A stretch of 64,000 bases of DNA from Chengkuizengella axinellae (lineage in GTDB: Bacteria > Bacillota > Bacilli > Paenibacillales > KCTC-33759), in contig NZ_JAVAMP010000001.1 in the NCBI RefSeq assembly GCF_030730905.1, positions 372,001-436,000 on the forward strand. The letters are read 5' to 3'. Below the pieces are notes generated by a model. It was not told the DNA's origin, searched no databases, and was given only the letters and a program-made list of their open reading frames with translations. Below are positions 43,659 to 52,048 of this stretch, piece after piece (within the stretch, counting starts at the first letter, position 1; every line of letters begins with the position of its first letter). The translations under genes and the position numbers were made by a program.

Positions 43659-43988
43659 ATGGAATCCATTTTTAATCTAGAAGAATTACTGGAAAAATCA
43701 AAATCATCTAATCAACAATATAATGAATTTTTAAAAGTACCTTCAATGAGTGTTGGTATCTATGAGCTTAAAGCAGGTGATGTAGATACTCAAAAGCCAC
43801 ATACAGAGGACGAACTATATTATATTATTGAAGGTGAATCGCAAATGTTTGTAGGTGAGAAGCATTTTTCAGTTAAAGCAGGTTCATTTGTTTTTGTAGA
43901 GAAAAATGTAGAGCATCGATTTTACGATATCGAAAAAGATCTTACCATTATCGTTTTTTTCTCTCCGGCAGAATATACAAACGCATAA
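43659..43988 (+). CDS. Cupin-domain protein
   Basis: 109 residues from ATG 43659 (AAGGAG 9 bases upstream). One cupin barrel: KPHTEDELYYIIEGESQMFVGEKHF (about residues 45-69), motif 1 with His and Glu metal ligands, and AGSFVFVEKNVEHRFYD (about 75-91), motif 2 with His. Single-cupin proteins of this size have enzymatic or ligand-binding roles that cannot be told apart here. The Nudix gene begins 18 bases downstream, so they share an operon. Confidence 0.85.
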   Translation: MESIFNLEELLEKSKSSNQQYNEFLKVPSMSVGIYELKAGDVDTQKPHTEDELYYIIEGESQMFVGEKHFSVKAGSFVFVEKNVEHRFYDIEKDLTIIVFFSPAEYTNA

Positions 43989-44006
43989 ATAGAAAAGAGT
44001 GAGAGC

Positions 44007-44609
44007 ATGACAGAAGTACTTCATATTTTTGATGAAGACATGAATTTGATAGGGCAGCAGCCTAGAGATGCTGTGCATAAAGAAGGATATTGGCATGAAA
44101 CGTTTCATTGCTGGATCACCGTAAAAGAGGAAGGAAATACATATTTATTATTTCAAAAAAGAGCGTCATGCAAAGCTGATTACCCTAATTTACTAGATAT
44201 CACTTCTGCTGGACATTTACTTGCAAATGAAACGATCAAAGATGGAATTAGGGAAGTTGAAGAGGAATTAGGATTGGCAGTAGAGTTTGAGGATCTAGTG
44301 TCCATAGGCACAATTAAAGAAGAAATAAAAACAGATGTCATTATTGATCGAGAGTTTTGTCATGTGTTTTTATATGAAACAGTAACCATGCCTGCATTTC
44401 AACTTCAGCTTGAGGAAGTGGCTAGTATTTTTAAAATAAAGCTGAATGATGTGATAGATCTTTTTGCAGGGCGTTTAAGTGAAATCAATGCAGTTGAAAT
44501 AACCCCAAGTAACGAAAACATGGATCGTATCGTTCATAAAAACAGCTTCTTAAATTCTTATGGCTCCTATTATGAACATTTATTTCATTTTCTATTAAAT
44601 AGAAGTTAG
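44007..44609 (+). CDS. Nudix hydrolase, isopentenyl-diphosphate-isomerase-like subgroup
   Basis: 200 residues. The N-terminus (EVLHIFDEDMNLIGQQPRDAVHKEGYWHETFHCWI) and the box AGHLLANETIKDG then REVEEELGL (about residues 70-92) match YfcD-type Nudix proteins, structurally close to IDI isomerases. The substrate is unknown. It overlaps nothing but runs directly into the GTG/TTG start of the serine hydrolase gene, suggesting one transcript with the cupin. Confidence 0.87.
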   Translation: MTEVLHIFDEDMNLIGQQPRDAVHKEGYWHETFHCWITVKEEGNTYLLFQKRASCKADYPNLLDITSAGHLLANETIKDGIREVEEELGLAVEFEDLVSIGTIKEEIKTDVIIDREFCHVFLYETVTMPAFQLQLEEVASIFKIKLNDVIDLFAGRLSEINAVEITPSNENMDRIVHKNSFLNSYGSYYEHLFHFLLNRS

Positions 44610-44618
44610 GTGATTGCG

Positions 44619-45629
44619 TTGAAATATATAAATAAAACTTCAATTTCAACCCCCTATTTTTCATCCTTAAATGAGTATATTGACAACATGAGAGAGGTAG
44701 TTTCAGCTTCAGCTGCTGCAAGTTATGTTATATGTAACGATCAAGTTGTAAATGAATGGTACAGTGGTCAACACGATTTTTCTCTTAATAGTCGGAAAGT
44801 GGATGAAAAGTCGCGGTTTAATATAGCTTCTGTTCGTAAAACATATTTAGGTTTAGTAGTAAGTGTTGCTGTTTATGAGGGGGAAATCAAAAGTATTGAT
44901 GATCCTATATTAGATTATGGTTTACCACTAGCAAATCTAGACGATAACACAGATGAGGAAGTTACTATTCGTCATTTATTAACACATACTCATGGTTTAA
45001 CAAATCAAGGTACAGGCGCATTTCCTGCTGGAACGGATTGGAATTACAAAAATGTTGGTGTAAACCTTCTCGTTCAAATGATACAAAATGTATACAATAA
45101 ACCATTAGCACAGATTGTAAAAGAAAAAATATTTAACCCTTACGGATTTGTAGAAACGGGATGGGAACAACATCACAAAGAAGATTTAGTTTGGCTAAAC
45201 GAACAATATTCTGGAGATAAGGGGAACGATCCGAATCTATTTGTTAGTACTAGAGAATTGGCTTTATGGGGTTATTTACATCTCTCAAAAGGCAATTTAA
45301 AAGGAAAGCAGAATCTACCTCCCATCATATTTGAGCAGTCTACCTCTATTGTAAGCCCGATTACTTTAAAACCTGAATCTCCACGAAATGGATTCTTCTG
45401 GTGGGTCAAGGACATTCATAGAGATAATTCAGAAATGGGGCATGAGCTGCCAGTTGGGTCGTATCAATCATTAGGAGTCACTGGATGTGCTTGTTTAGTT
45501 ATTCCTCAATATAATACTGTAGCTGTAAAAATGCTGAATCAAACGGTTCCAAATCCAGCGCAATACGACTATGTGCAAGATATACAAACCTTTGGAAATA
45601 TGGTTTTGGAAGGTATTAAACAAATATAG
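44619..45629 (+). CDS. Serine hydrolase, class-C beta-lactamase/DD-peptidase family
   Basis: 336 residues. Catalytic motif S-x-x-K in NIASVRKTYLG (about residues 65-75), Y-x-N in WNYKNVGVN (about 143-151), and a C-terminal strand SLGVTGCACLVIP in place of the usual KTG. No signal peptide, so it is cytosolic; such proteins are usually esterases or D-peptidases rather than true lactamases. TTG 44619 behind AGGTGA is preferred to GTG 44610. Confidence 0.85.
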   Translation: MKYINKTSISTPYFSSLNEYIDNMREVVSASAAASYVICNDQVVNEWYSGQHDFSLNSRKVDEKSRFNIASVRKTYLGLVVSVAVYEGEIKSIDDPILDYGLPLANLDDNTDEEVTIRHLLTHTHGLTNQGTGAFPAGTDWNYKNVGVNLLVQMIQNVYNKPLAQIVKEKIFNPYGFVETGWEQHHKEDLVWLNEQYSGDKGNDPNLFVSTRELALWGYLHLSKGNLKGKQNLPPIIFEQSTSIVSPITLKPESPRNGFFWWVKDIHRDNSEMGHELPVGSYQSLGVTGCACLVIPQYNTVAVKMLNQTVPNPAQYDYVQDIQTFGNMVLEGIKQI

Positions 45630-45805
45630 ACTTATACAATACATAGTCAGAAAAGAGATTTTCAGCTTGATAAAATGGAGGATTTTGGACAATATATAGG
45701 TTGTGAAACGAGTGTTTGTTTTGAAGAAGAGTTACGAATGATTTAAACAATCTCTCTATATACATATATTAATGAAAATACAAATACAAATGAGGTTTTA
45801 AAAGA

Positions 45806-46549
45806 ATGAATCTTCACAATGGAACACTTATTTTTGCTCATCGTGGTGCTAGCGGTACCCATCCAGAGAATACAATGACGTCCTTTGAAAAGGCTTATGA
45901 AGTTGGATCAGAAGGCATTGAATTGGATGTTCATTTAACAAAGGATGGAGAAGTTGTAGTTTTACATGATGAGAAAGTGGATCGAACCACGGACGGGACA
46001 GGGTTTGTTCAAGATAAAACAGAAAAGGAAATGAAACAACTGGATGCAGGAGTTTGGTTTTCGCAAAAATATAAAGGAGAGAAAATCCCTACTCTTCAAG
46101 AGGTTTTAGAATGGATAAGCAACAAGAGCATGAGATTAAACATTGAGCTTAAAAATGACCTTATTCCTTATAAAGGATTAGAAGAAAAGGTGATCCAAAT
46201 GGTTCATAATTATGGTTTATCGGACTCAGTTATCTTATCTTCTTTTAATCATTATAGCTTAGTTAAGGTGAACCAAATTTCAGGTGAGATAAAGACTGCT
46301 GTATTAACTACAGATATTTTATATCAGCCTTGGCATTATGTGAAAAGTTTAGGTGCTTCAGCATTACACTGTTCTAGGTCATATGCTCTTTCAAATATGG
46401 TTGCAGAAGCTCAAAAGTACATACCTGTTCGAGCCTTTACGATTAATGATGAGACAGAAATGAAAGAACTGTTGGCAAAGCGTTTATCTGCGTTGATGAC
46501 TGATTTTCCAGAAAGAGCAATAAAGGTAAGATCCTCTTTGTTTGAGTGA
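45806..46549 (+). CDS. Glycerophosphodiester phosphodiesterase
   Basis: 247 residues, cytosolic. GDPD signature AHRGASGTHPENT (about residues 11-23), then GIELDVHLTKDGEVVVLHDEKVDRTTDG (about 37-64) with metal-binding Glu, Asp and His. It hydrolyses glycerophosphodiesters to glycerol-3-phosphate and an alcohol. The length is normal for UgpQ-type enzymes. A terminator follows. Confidence 0.93.
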   Translation: MNLHNGTLIFAHRGASGTHPENTMTSFEKAYEVGSEGIELDVHLTKDGEVVVLHDEKVDRTTDGTGFVQDKTEKEMKQLDAGVWFSQKYKGEKIPTLQEVLEWISNKSMRLNIELKNDLIPYKGLEEKVIQMVHNYGLSDSVILSSFNHYSLVKVNQISGEIKTAVLTTDILYQPWHYVKSLGASALHCSRSYALSNMVAEAQKYIPVRAFTINDETEMKELLAKRLSALMTDFPERAIKVRSSLFE

Positions 46550-46556
46550 AAACCTG

Positions 46557-46601
46557 AAGATACAAAAAAAGTTGATGATTGTCAGCTATTTTTTGTATCT
46601 T
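46557..46601. terminator. Terminator between GDPD and the minus-strand peptide gene
   Basis: AAGATACAAAAAA and TTTTTTGTATCTT flank an 19-base loop. The perfect 13-bp stem serves converging genes. Confidence 0.82.
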
Positions 46602-46665
46602 ATAACAATAAATTGTGGTCGTTTAAAAAAAATTCACTCAATTCGAAGACCAGTTATATTTGAAT

Positions 46666-46836
46666 TTATGATATGGGTGGTAATTCATTAACAAGAAGTG
46701 AATTCGCATCATTAAGCGGAAGCATACCATCATTAAGATTAGGTAAGCCGTCAAGATTTAACACTCCTACACTATTATCAAAAACTAAACAAACATCTTT
46801 TAATGTTTTGCCACAGCAATCAGATTTATTTGCCAT
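46666..46836 (-). CDS. Small Cys-containing peptide, unknown
   Basis: A minus-strand frame of 56 residues from ATG at 46836, with GGAGGTG just upstream. It begins MANKSDCCGKTLKDVC (three Cys), then a Leu/Asn/Asp-rich tail (VLNLDGLPNLNDGMLPL). There is no signal peptide or known domain. It lies 210 bases after the C39/BtrH-like gene on the same strand, beyond a terminator. It may be a structural or precursor peptide; the apparent plus-strand ORF here is its shadow. Confidence 0.6.
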   Translation of the reverse strand: MANKSDCCGKTLKDVCLVFDNSVGVLNLDGLPNLNDGMLPLNDANSLLVNELPPIS

Positions 46837-46989
46837 GTGTAATTCACCTCCATTATGAAGTTATATTATCTCTTGAATACTCACGAATACAACTAGGGAG
46901 ATTAATATGGTTAGAAATATAAATGATTTTACGGAGGGGGAACATTATTACTAGAGGTAAAAGAGGGGATAGTTTTTAAGTTTATTAAA

Positions 46990-47024
46990 AGGTCTGACTC
47001 CAGTACATCATTGGAATCAGACCT
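46990..47024 (-). terminator. Terminator of the sigma/C39-like operon
   Basis: AGGTCTGA at 46990-46997 pairs with TCAGACCT at 47017-47024 with further inner pairing (TCCA/TGGA). On the minus strand it is followed by TTTTAATAAA, just after the 47047 gene. Confidence 0.8.
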
Positions 47025-47046
47025 AGGACCCTGTAAGTAAATGTTA

Positions 47047-48159
47047 TCAGTTGTCATCCCCAAAGCTTAAAGAGAGTTTCTTTAGTGCTTTTAATGCTTT
47101 AACCTCTAAGTCCCTAATTAATTCAAGAAGTTCAACAGTTTCTTTTCTACGGAATGGGTCTTCAATCTTGTTCTTTGGTTGCATCCAAGGGAATAAATCA
47201 TTTAATTGCTTGTATGCTGTTTTGATTGATTTATACACTTGAAGTGCTTTTTGGACTTCAGGGGTTTTAATTTGAGCTTGAATTTCTTCTAAGAACATAA
47301 CCGCATGGTGTCGGCTTTCGTGCCATATATCTGTGTAATACCCCATATTGAAACCGAGTATTGTTCCTTTACGAACTGAATCAATCCAATGATCATATGC
47401 TCTAATTCCAGAATAATAAGTTTTCTGACCCCACATGTATTCTTCTTTTTTGTTGAGCTGCAGAACCAATTGTAGTGCCTCTTTAAATGCTCTTTCTGTT
47501 GCAACTCTTTTTGTTTTTGTTGCCCAATGAACAGATAATAACCCACCTTTTGAGAGTTCACCTAGATAAGTGCTTGGTCCTAATGACCGCTCATTACATT
47601 CAACACAAGGACAAAAATTTTGACCTAACATTTCCCATGGAATCTCACCATCTCCCTTATGAAATCCGTTTGCTTCATGCCATGAATGTGTATAATAGCC
47701 TTTATTCCCATAAGCGTATATAAGGGAGGTTTCATTCCCTAAATCTAACTCCTTAGCAAATACAGGATAATTTTTATCTATGGCATAACGAATTTTATCC
47801 CATGCTTTTTTTTGATGAGAGTTGAATTGATCATTAGATATGATCTTATGATAGCCTTCAATTTGTAAACCTAAGTTTTTTGCTAGTTTATAGAAGCTTT
47901 CTTCCGGTAATCCAACGTTTGGATTCATCATCTGTTCATCTACTACAGTAATAAATGCGTGGCCAGTCATACCAAATAACCAGGAGATGGAGCTATCTAT
48001 ATTGTAGTAATCTAAGCAAGATTTGATCGCTCCAATATGCGAAGCATGAATGCCTGAGAAGTGATAGTTTTGTAATGCTTTTACTTTGTTATGAGTATTA
48101 GTAGACCGTTTTTCATTTTCATTTGTTTTCATTAAAGGCTGCTCCAATGTAATCACCAT
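47047..48159 (-). CDS. C39/BtrH-N-like protein, paralogue 3
   Basis: 370 residues, no signal peptide. Early segment HASHIGAIKSCLDYYNIDSSISWLFGMTGHAFI (about residues 38-70), where family members keep a Cys or His before a helix and the Gly-x-Thr/Ser-Gly-x-Ala-Phe turn; a Tyr-His-x5-Trp-His element near residue 160; and CPCVECN (about 182-188), a CxCxxC cluster. The helical C-terminal half (HWIDSVRKG...HHAVMFLEEI) resembles the other three. It starts 9 bases after the sigma-fusion gene. Function unknown. Confidence 0.65.
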   Translation of the reverse strand: MVITLEQPLMKTNENEKRSTNTHNKVKALQNYHFSGIHASHIGAIKSCLDYYNIDSSISWLFGMTGHAFITVVDEQMMNPNVGLPEESFYKLAKNLGLQIEGYHKIISNDQFNSHQKKAWDKIRYAIDKNYPVFAKELDLGNETSLIYAYGNKGYYTHSWHEANGFHKGDGEIPWEMLGQNFCPCVECNERSLGPSTYLGELSKGGLLSVHWATKTKRVATERAFKEALQLVLQLNKKEEYMWGQKTYYSGIRAYDHWIDSVRKGTILGFNMGYYTDIWHESRHHAVMFLEEIQAQIKTPEVQKALQVYKSIKTAYKQLNDLFPWMQPKNKIEDPFRRKETVELLELIRDLEVKALKALKKLSLSFGDDN

Positions 48160-48168
48160 TCCTTTTCA

Positions 48169-49812
48169 TTATAATAAATGAATTAATTGCTTAATTTTAT
48201 TTAAACACTCTTCCTCGTTTTCTTTTGCTGTTTCAAGATATTGAACGGCAAGTTTGATTTTATCAGGATGGCTGGGTACACCCCCTTTTGGAAGTGGAAA
48301 GAGCTCCGATATACGGGTTAATAATTTTGCAACTGTACTGTATGAGTTTGCAGTGTCCTTAAAAAGCTTAGAAACCCATATGTCATGTTTATATCGCTTA
48401 GCCTGATCGTACATAAAAAGAGCAGCATGTTTTCTAGCATTGGCATAATAAGCTGCACAAAAAGCATTTCCGAGAGGGTTTACTTTTTTATGTAGAAAAG
48501 CATTTTTCCAATGATCATATGCGGATAGTCCAGTTGCATATCCGATAAACGTCATTTCGCGATAAGCATGTTTTATGATCATTTGCAATGCACTTTTTAA
48601 TGCAGTTTTAGAGTGTAGTAGAGTGTTAGCTTTGGAAAAGGATAAGATAAATAATCCCTCGGTAGTTCCTCTTCCAAGTCGTTCATATGGTATGGTTCGC
48701 GTTTTATTTCCATCTAGTGCGTATAGGACTTGATTGTGATCATCGTAACCATATATGATGCCAAAACCTACAGAGAACAAATCCCAAGCCATTAATGGAT
48801 TCCCTTGTGACAGTGACTCCCGAATATGATGGATGCCTTGATTCAGCATATATGGAGAAGGGGAAACACCTCCATCACCAGTCATGGTACATGTTAAACC
48901 TAAATTATTTAAACCTTGCATAAAGACAGGTTCCCAAAAATACATGTAATGTCCATTTTTATCTATTTGTTCTGTTTCAATTGTCATTCGAAAGGCTTGA
49001 CTAGTTAAACCCATTACATCAGTAAACGAATAATGATCCGTCTTAGAATGCTGCAAGATACAATAGAGTGAACAAACGAAAGTATTTTTATTTTGTTTCC
49101 AAATTAACTTTTGATTATTAGGTTGTGGTAGAATGACAACATTTTGATTTGTTTTTGTTTTCTTTCTTTCATGAATATATTCTTTCATATACAACCGGAA
49201 GCGTTCTTCTTTAACCTTAGCTCTAGATCTGGACAATATCTTGTATACATTATCTATTGTTATTCCATGTCTTTTTGCAATTTCTATTGGAAGGAAATCA
49301 TTAAAATAGTGATCCATAAATATGGATTTTTCAGTTGCAGATAATTTTTCTAAGACTTCTAACATCATCAATTCAAAGTCGGTTGCTTCAACAATTTTAG
49401 AAGGGTCGTTTTCCGCATCACCCGAAATGGGTGTTTTTTTCATCATGTAGTGAATAAAACTGTCTAATTGGTCTTCGGTTCCATTATTCTCTAGTTTCAT
49501 TACAGTAAAAGATTGTTCTCGTTTGTATGCAACTGTGCGTAATTTCATATATGTTTGATTTCTTACAATTGTGTACAGCCATGACTCAAATTGAGACGGA
49601 TTAGAGATGGAACTTAATTGTAAAAAAGCATTGAACAAAGCTTCTTGTACAATATCTTCAGCAAGATGGATATCTTTTGTTATATTTTTAGCCCAAACAA
49701 AAGCTCGAGTGCGGTAGCGATGAACTAATTCATTAAAGGCAGATTCATCTCCATTTTTTGCAGCTTCTACTAATACTTCATTCTTTGTTTTTTTGAGCAA
49801 GTGATTAATCAA
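48169..49812 (-). CDS. ECF-type sigma factor fused to a C39/BtrH-N-like domain
   Basis: 547 residues. Residues about 15-90 are sigma region 2 (AFNELVHRYRTRAFVWAKNITKD, IVQEALFNAFLQLSSI, WLYTIVRNQTYMKLR); about 148-205 are region 4 (LSATEKSIFMDHYFN, PIEIAKRHGITIDNVYKILSRSRAKVK). Residues about 235-545 hold the domain shared with 47047, 22765 and 21785: CSLYCILQHSK, GLTSQAFRM, FGIIYGYDDHNQVLYALDG, then a helical end with GLSAYDHWKNAF. The fusion suggests sensing by the C-terminal domain and transcriptional output. The 47047 gene follows after 9 bases. Confidence 0.8.
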   Translation of the reverse strand: MINHLLKKTKNEVLVEAAKNGDESAFNELVHRYRTRAFVWAKNITKDIHLAEDIVQEALFNAFLQLSSISNPSQFESWLYTIVRNQTYMKLRTVAYKREQSFTVMKLENNGTEDQLDSFIHYMMKKTPISGDAENDPSKIVEATDFELMMLEVLEKLSATEKSIFMDHYFNDFLPIEIAKRHGITIDNVYKILSRSRAKVKEERFRLYMKEYIHERKKTKTNQNVVILPQPNNQKLIWKQNKNTFVCSLYCILQHSKTDHYSFTDVMGLTSQAFRMTIETEQIDKNGHYMYFWEPVFMQGLNNLGLTCTMTGDGGVSPSPYMLNQGIHHIRESLSQGNPLMAWDLFSVGFGIIYGYDDHNQVLYALDGNKTRTIPYERLGRGTTEGLFILSFSKANTLLHSKTALKSALQMIIKHAYREMTFIGYATGLSAYDHWKNAFLHKKVNPLGNAFCAAYYANARKHAALFMYDQAKRYKHDIWVSKLFKDTANSYSTVAKLLTRISELFPLPKGGVPSHPDKIKLAVQYLETAKENEEECLNKIKQLIHLL

Positions 49813-50017
49813 AACATCCTCTCCTACAATAGCATCTAATAATAAGATGCAGCTTCACTTCTTTTTCTGACACAAATAATATATTTTTTTAATAATTTCT
49901 TGATGAAACCTTTTATTTCCTTTACTTAATGATGAAAGTTAGGAAAATATTTATACAATAGGGAAAATTATGATAGGATATGCTAGAGTTGTATTTTGTT
50001 GAACGTAAACTTTTGGT

Positions 50018-50200
50018 GTTGATTTATTAGATTATCGTATTGTGGATGACGGTAATGTCATCACTGCACGTGGTGTAACTTCGGGTGTAGATCTAGATTT
50101 ATGGATTACGGAACGGTTTGCTGGATCACAAATTGCAGCAGCTGTAGAAACAAGGATGTAATATGAGCGTAGAGGTATTGTGTGGCGAAACGAAAAATAA
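50018..50200 (+). pseudogene. C-terminal fragment of a DJ-1/PfpI family protein
   Basis: The frame gives LLDYRIVDDGNVITARGVTSGVDLDLWITERFAGSQIAAAVETRM, TAA, then YERRGIVWR. This is the ThiJ/PfpI C-terminus (DDGNVITARGVTSGID...) with the usual Glu codon after Arg-Met turned into TAA. The first 130 residues and the catalytic Cys are missing. The minus-strand ORF overlapping it is a shadow. The rest of 49813-50264 is AT-rich and empty. Confidence 0.78.
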
Positions 50201-50280
50201 ATTACAAATTTATATTCCATTAGTATAAAATAGGATGGGTATAAAAACAGTTTAAAAATTTATACAAGGAGGTGATCCAT

Positions 50281-50574
50281 GTGGAAAAGATAGAATTTAA
50301 AAAATTTACGCCTTCGAGTGTATTTAAAACAATATTGTACATCCTGATTGTACCATCGAGTTTATTTATAATCGGCGGATTAATAGTATTGTTGGTTGGT
50401 ATAGGAGTAGGAGAACCATCGATAGTAGCTGCGGCTGTTCCTATTATGCTTCTTTACCCACTTATGTTTATAGTAATCTACGGTTTGTTTGGAATGTTAT
50501 ATGCTGTAGTTTATAATGCATTAGCTAAAAGATTTGGTGGATTAGAAGCAATGATTGAATTAAAAGCTGTTTAA
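50281..50574 (+). CDS. Small membrane protein (DUF3566-like)
   Basis: 97 residues with two hydrophobic helices (about 15-40 and 47-75) and polar ends. It resembles short membrane proteins containing a VIYGLFGMLYAVVYNALAKRFGGLE motif near the C-terminus. GTG 50281 is 9 bases after AAGGAGGTGATCC at 50264-50276, a 13-base match to the 16S rRNA 3' end, one of the strongest sites in the window. GTG 50272 lies within it and is not used. Role unknown. Confidence 0.65.
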   Translation: MEKIEFKKFTPSSVFKTILYILIVPSSLFIIGGLIVLLVGIGVGEPSIVAAAVPIMLLYPLMFIVIYGLFGMLYAVVYNALAKRFGGLEAMIELKAV

Positions 50575-50588
50575 ATGAAATTCACTAG

Positions 50589-50613
50589 AATAAGGGAACG
50601 AGTTTCCTCTATT
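50589..50613. terminator. Repeat-family hairpin between converging genes
   Basis: AATAAGGGAAC and TTTCCTCTATT form an imperfect stem between the 50281 and 50626 genes and match the cores at 476-500 and 38940. Confidence 0.5.
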
Positions 50614-50625
50614 ATCCACGTTTTC

Positions 50626-51099
50626 TTATGTTTTCTTCATCCTCACTTTACCTTCTGCATCTTTTTGGTTATCCCATTCTACTTGGATTTCAAAAGTACC
50701 TTCTTCAAAAAAGAAGGGGAATCGTCTCTTTACTGATTTCTGTACAGGAAGTTGATCAACTTCATTCAGATTGACCCAAACAAGTCTACCTTCTGGAGGA
50801 TCTTCTAACAGTTCACCTTTGAAGTCTTTTGTTAAATAGTTGAAAATCATATACCTATCTTTTGTTTCAGGATTTACATACTCATAAAGTCCCTTATATA
50901 TAAGATTGCTTACTTCAAGTCCTGTTTCCTCTTTAACTTCTCTGATCGCTCCTTCTACTATACTTTCTGGAAATTCTACTTTTCCACCAGGGGGAATAAA
51001 TCCTTTAAAGTTTCCGTGTTGCCTGTCAATTAATAAAACCTTATCCTCATCTTGAATCATACACATTGTCCACATTTTATAGTTTATACCCTTAATCAT
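50626..51099 (-). CDS. Nudix hydrolase (8-oxo-dGTP diphosphatase-like)
   Basis: 157 residues. Nudix box GGKVEFPESIVEG then REVKEETGL (about residues 38-60), a leading MCMIQDEDKVLLIDRQ strand and a WVNLNEVDQLP segment, the pattern of MutT-type diphosphatases of Firmicutes that clean oxidised nucleotides. The substrate is inferred only. It converges on the 50281 gene; ATG follows AGGAGAAA. Confidence 0.85.
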   Translation of the reverse strand: MIKGINYKMWTMCMIQDEDKVLLIDRQHGNFKGFIPPGGKVEFPESIVEGAIREVKEETGLEVSNLIYKGLYEYVNPETKDRYMIFNYLTKDFKGELLEDPPEGRLVWVNLNEVDQLPVQKSVKRRFPFFFEEGTFEIQVEWDNQKDAEGKVRMKKT

Positions 51100-51179
51100 A
51101 AAGTTTCTCCTATTTTTATTTTCATTAATTATAATATCCTCAGTAATCAGACTTATTGAACATTTTTATCACGTTTTCA

Positions 51180-51277
51180 TGCTGTAAGACTCCCTCTTCT
51201 TCAAGGGGGAGATAACAGCATAATTTCACCTAATAAGGTCATCTAACTTTCAGCGGGAGATATAAAAACTCCCACTG
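51180..51277 (+). mobile_element. Relic IS605-type right end / guide-RNA-like hairpins
   Basis: TGCTGTAAGACTCCCTCTT, then AAGGGGGAG and ACAGCA, forms a two-level hairpin (TGCTGT/ACAGCA outside, CTCCC/GGGAG inside). It is followed by CAGCGGGAG-ATATAAAAA-CTCCCACTG. The same series is at 29423-29488, and the terminal motif is at 21711 and 53930. This is the layout of the 3' end of tnpB elements. No transposase frame is present in the gap 51100-51402. Confidence 0.45.
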
Positions 51278-51402
51278 TTTTTCACTGGACTGTTAGATTA
51301 CATATATCTCATAATACCATCTAAATAAAACAGAAGCTTCATATACTACGAGGAAATATGATAGGATACAATATATGACAGAAATAAGGGCGGTGGAAAA
51401 AA

Positions 51403-52017
51403 ATGAAAATAACAAAAACAATCATTACTAATCCTTCAGAATGGGGGACATCAACATCGAATGTATTACTAGAAAGTAAAAACAATCGTTCTTTATTAGT
51501 TTTATTTCCTGGGAAAGGATATCACTGTGACAAGCCATTACTTTACTTTGCTCAAAGAGTAGGAGTAGAACAAAACTGTGATGTTCTCTCACTGGAATAT
51601 GGTTTTCAGGCAGCAAGAACCGATTTTAATATTGAAGAAAGAGAGTTTCTAATAAGAGAAACATCATCAGTGATTGAACAAACGATAGCAAAAAAACAAT
51701 ATGAAAGAGTATATTTCATTAGTAAAAGTATTGGTACAGTAATTGCAGGAGCAATTGGAAAGCAAATGAAGGATGTAAGTCAATTCTATTTAACACCTTC
51801 CATCCATTCGATGACATTTATAAAAGATAAAGATATCGTAGTTGTAGGTTCCATTGATCCTATGTTTACACAGAAAGAAATTGATGAATTACAAAAAGTG
51901 AATTCTAATACACGAATCATAAATCAGGTGGCAAACAATTTAGAAGCAAAAGATATTAAAACTTCTTTGGACATTTTATTCAATATTACAGAAATGTATA
52001 GAGAATTTTTACATTAG
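51403..52017 (+). CDS. Alpha/beta-hydrolase family protein
   Basis: 204 residues. An early strand LLVLFPGKGYHCDKPLL (oxyanion-type HG/PG turn, about residues 31-47), the putative nucleophile elbow FISKSIGT (about residues 105-112; S-x-S-x-G), and a later IVVVGSIDPMFT with Asp (about 146-157). The C-terminal His is not certain. Such short hydrolases act on esters or peptides. ATG follows GGGCGGTGG. Confidence 0.7.
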   Translation: MKITKTIITNPSEWGTSTSNVLLESKNNRSLLVLFPGKGYHCDKPLLYFAQRVGVEQNCDVLSLEYGFQAARTDFNIEEREFLIRETSSVIEQTIAKKQYERVYFISKSIGTVIAGAIGKQMKDVSQFYLTPSIHSMTFIKDKDIVVVGSIDPMFTQKEIDELQKVNSNTRIINQVANNLEAKDIKTSLDILFNITEMYREFLH

Positions 52018-52048
52018 ACTAAGATTTAGCAAAAATGGGGCGACCAAC

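Noticed and set aside
46673-46858. Plus-strand 61-residue ORF
   Set aside because: The minus strand carries a better-supported small gene with GGAGGTG and a plausible peptide; the plus frame is low-complexity and unsupported.
47170-47600. Repeat or CRISPR-like spacing in the C39-like gene
   Set aside because: No repeated unit is present; apparent periodicity comes from helical codon patterns.
50032-50220. Minus-strand 62-residue ORF
   Set aside because: It shadows the DJ-1/PfpI fragment on the plus strand, which matches a known family.
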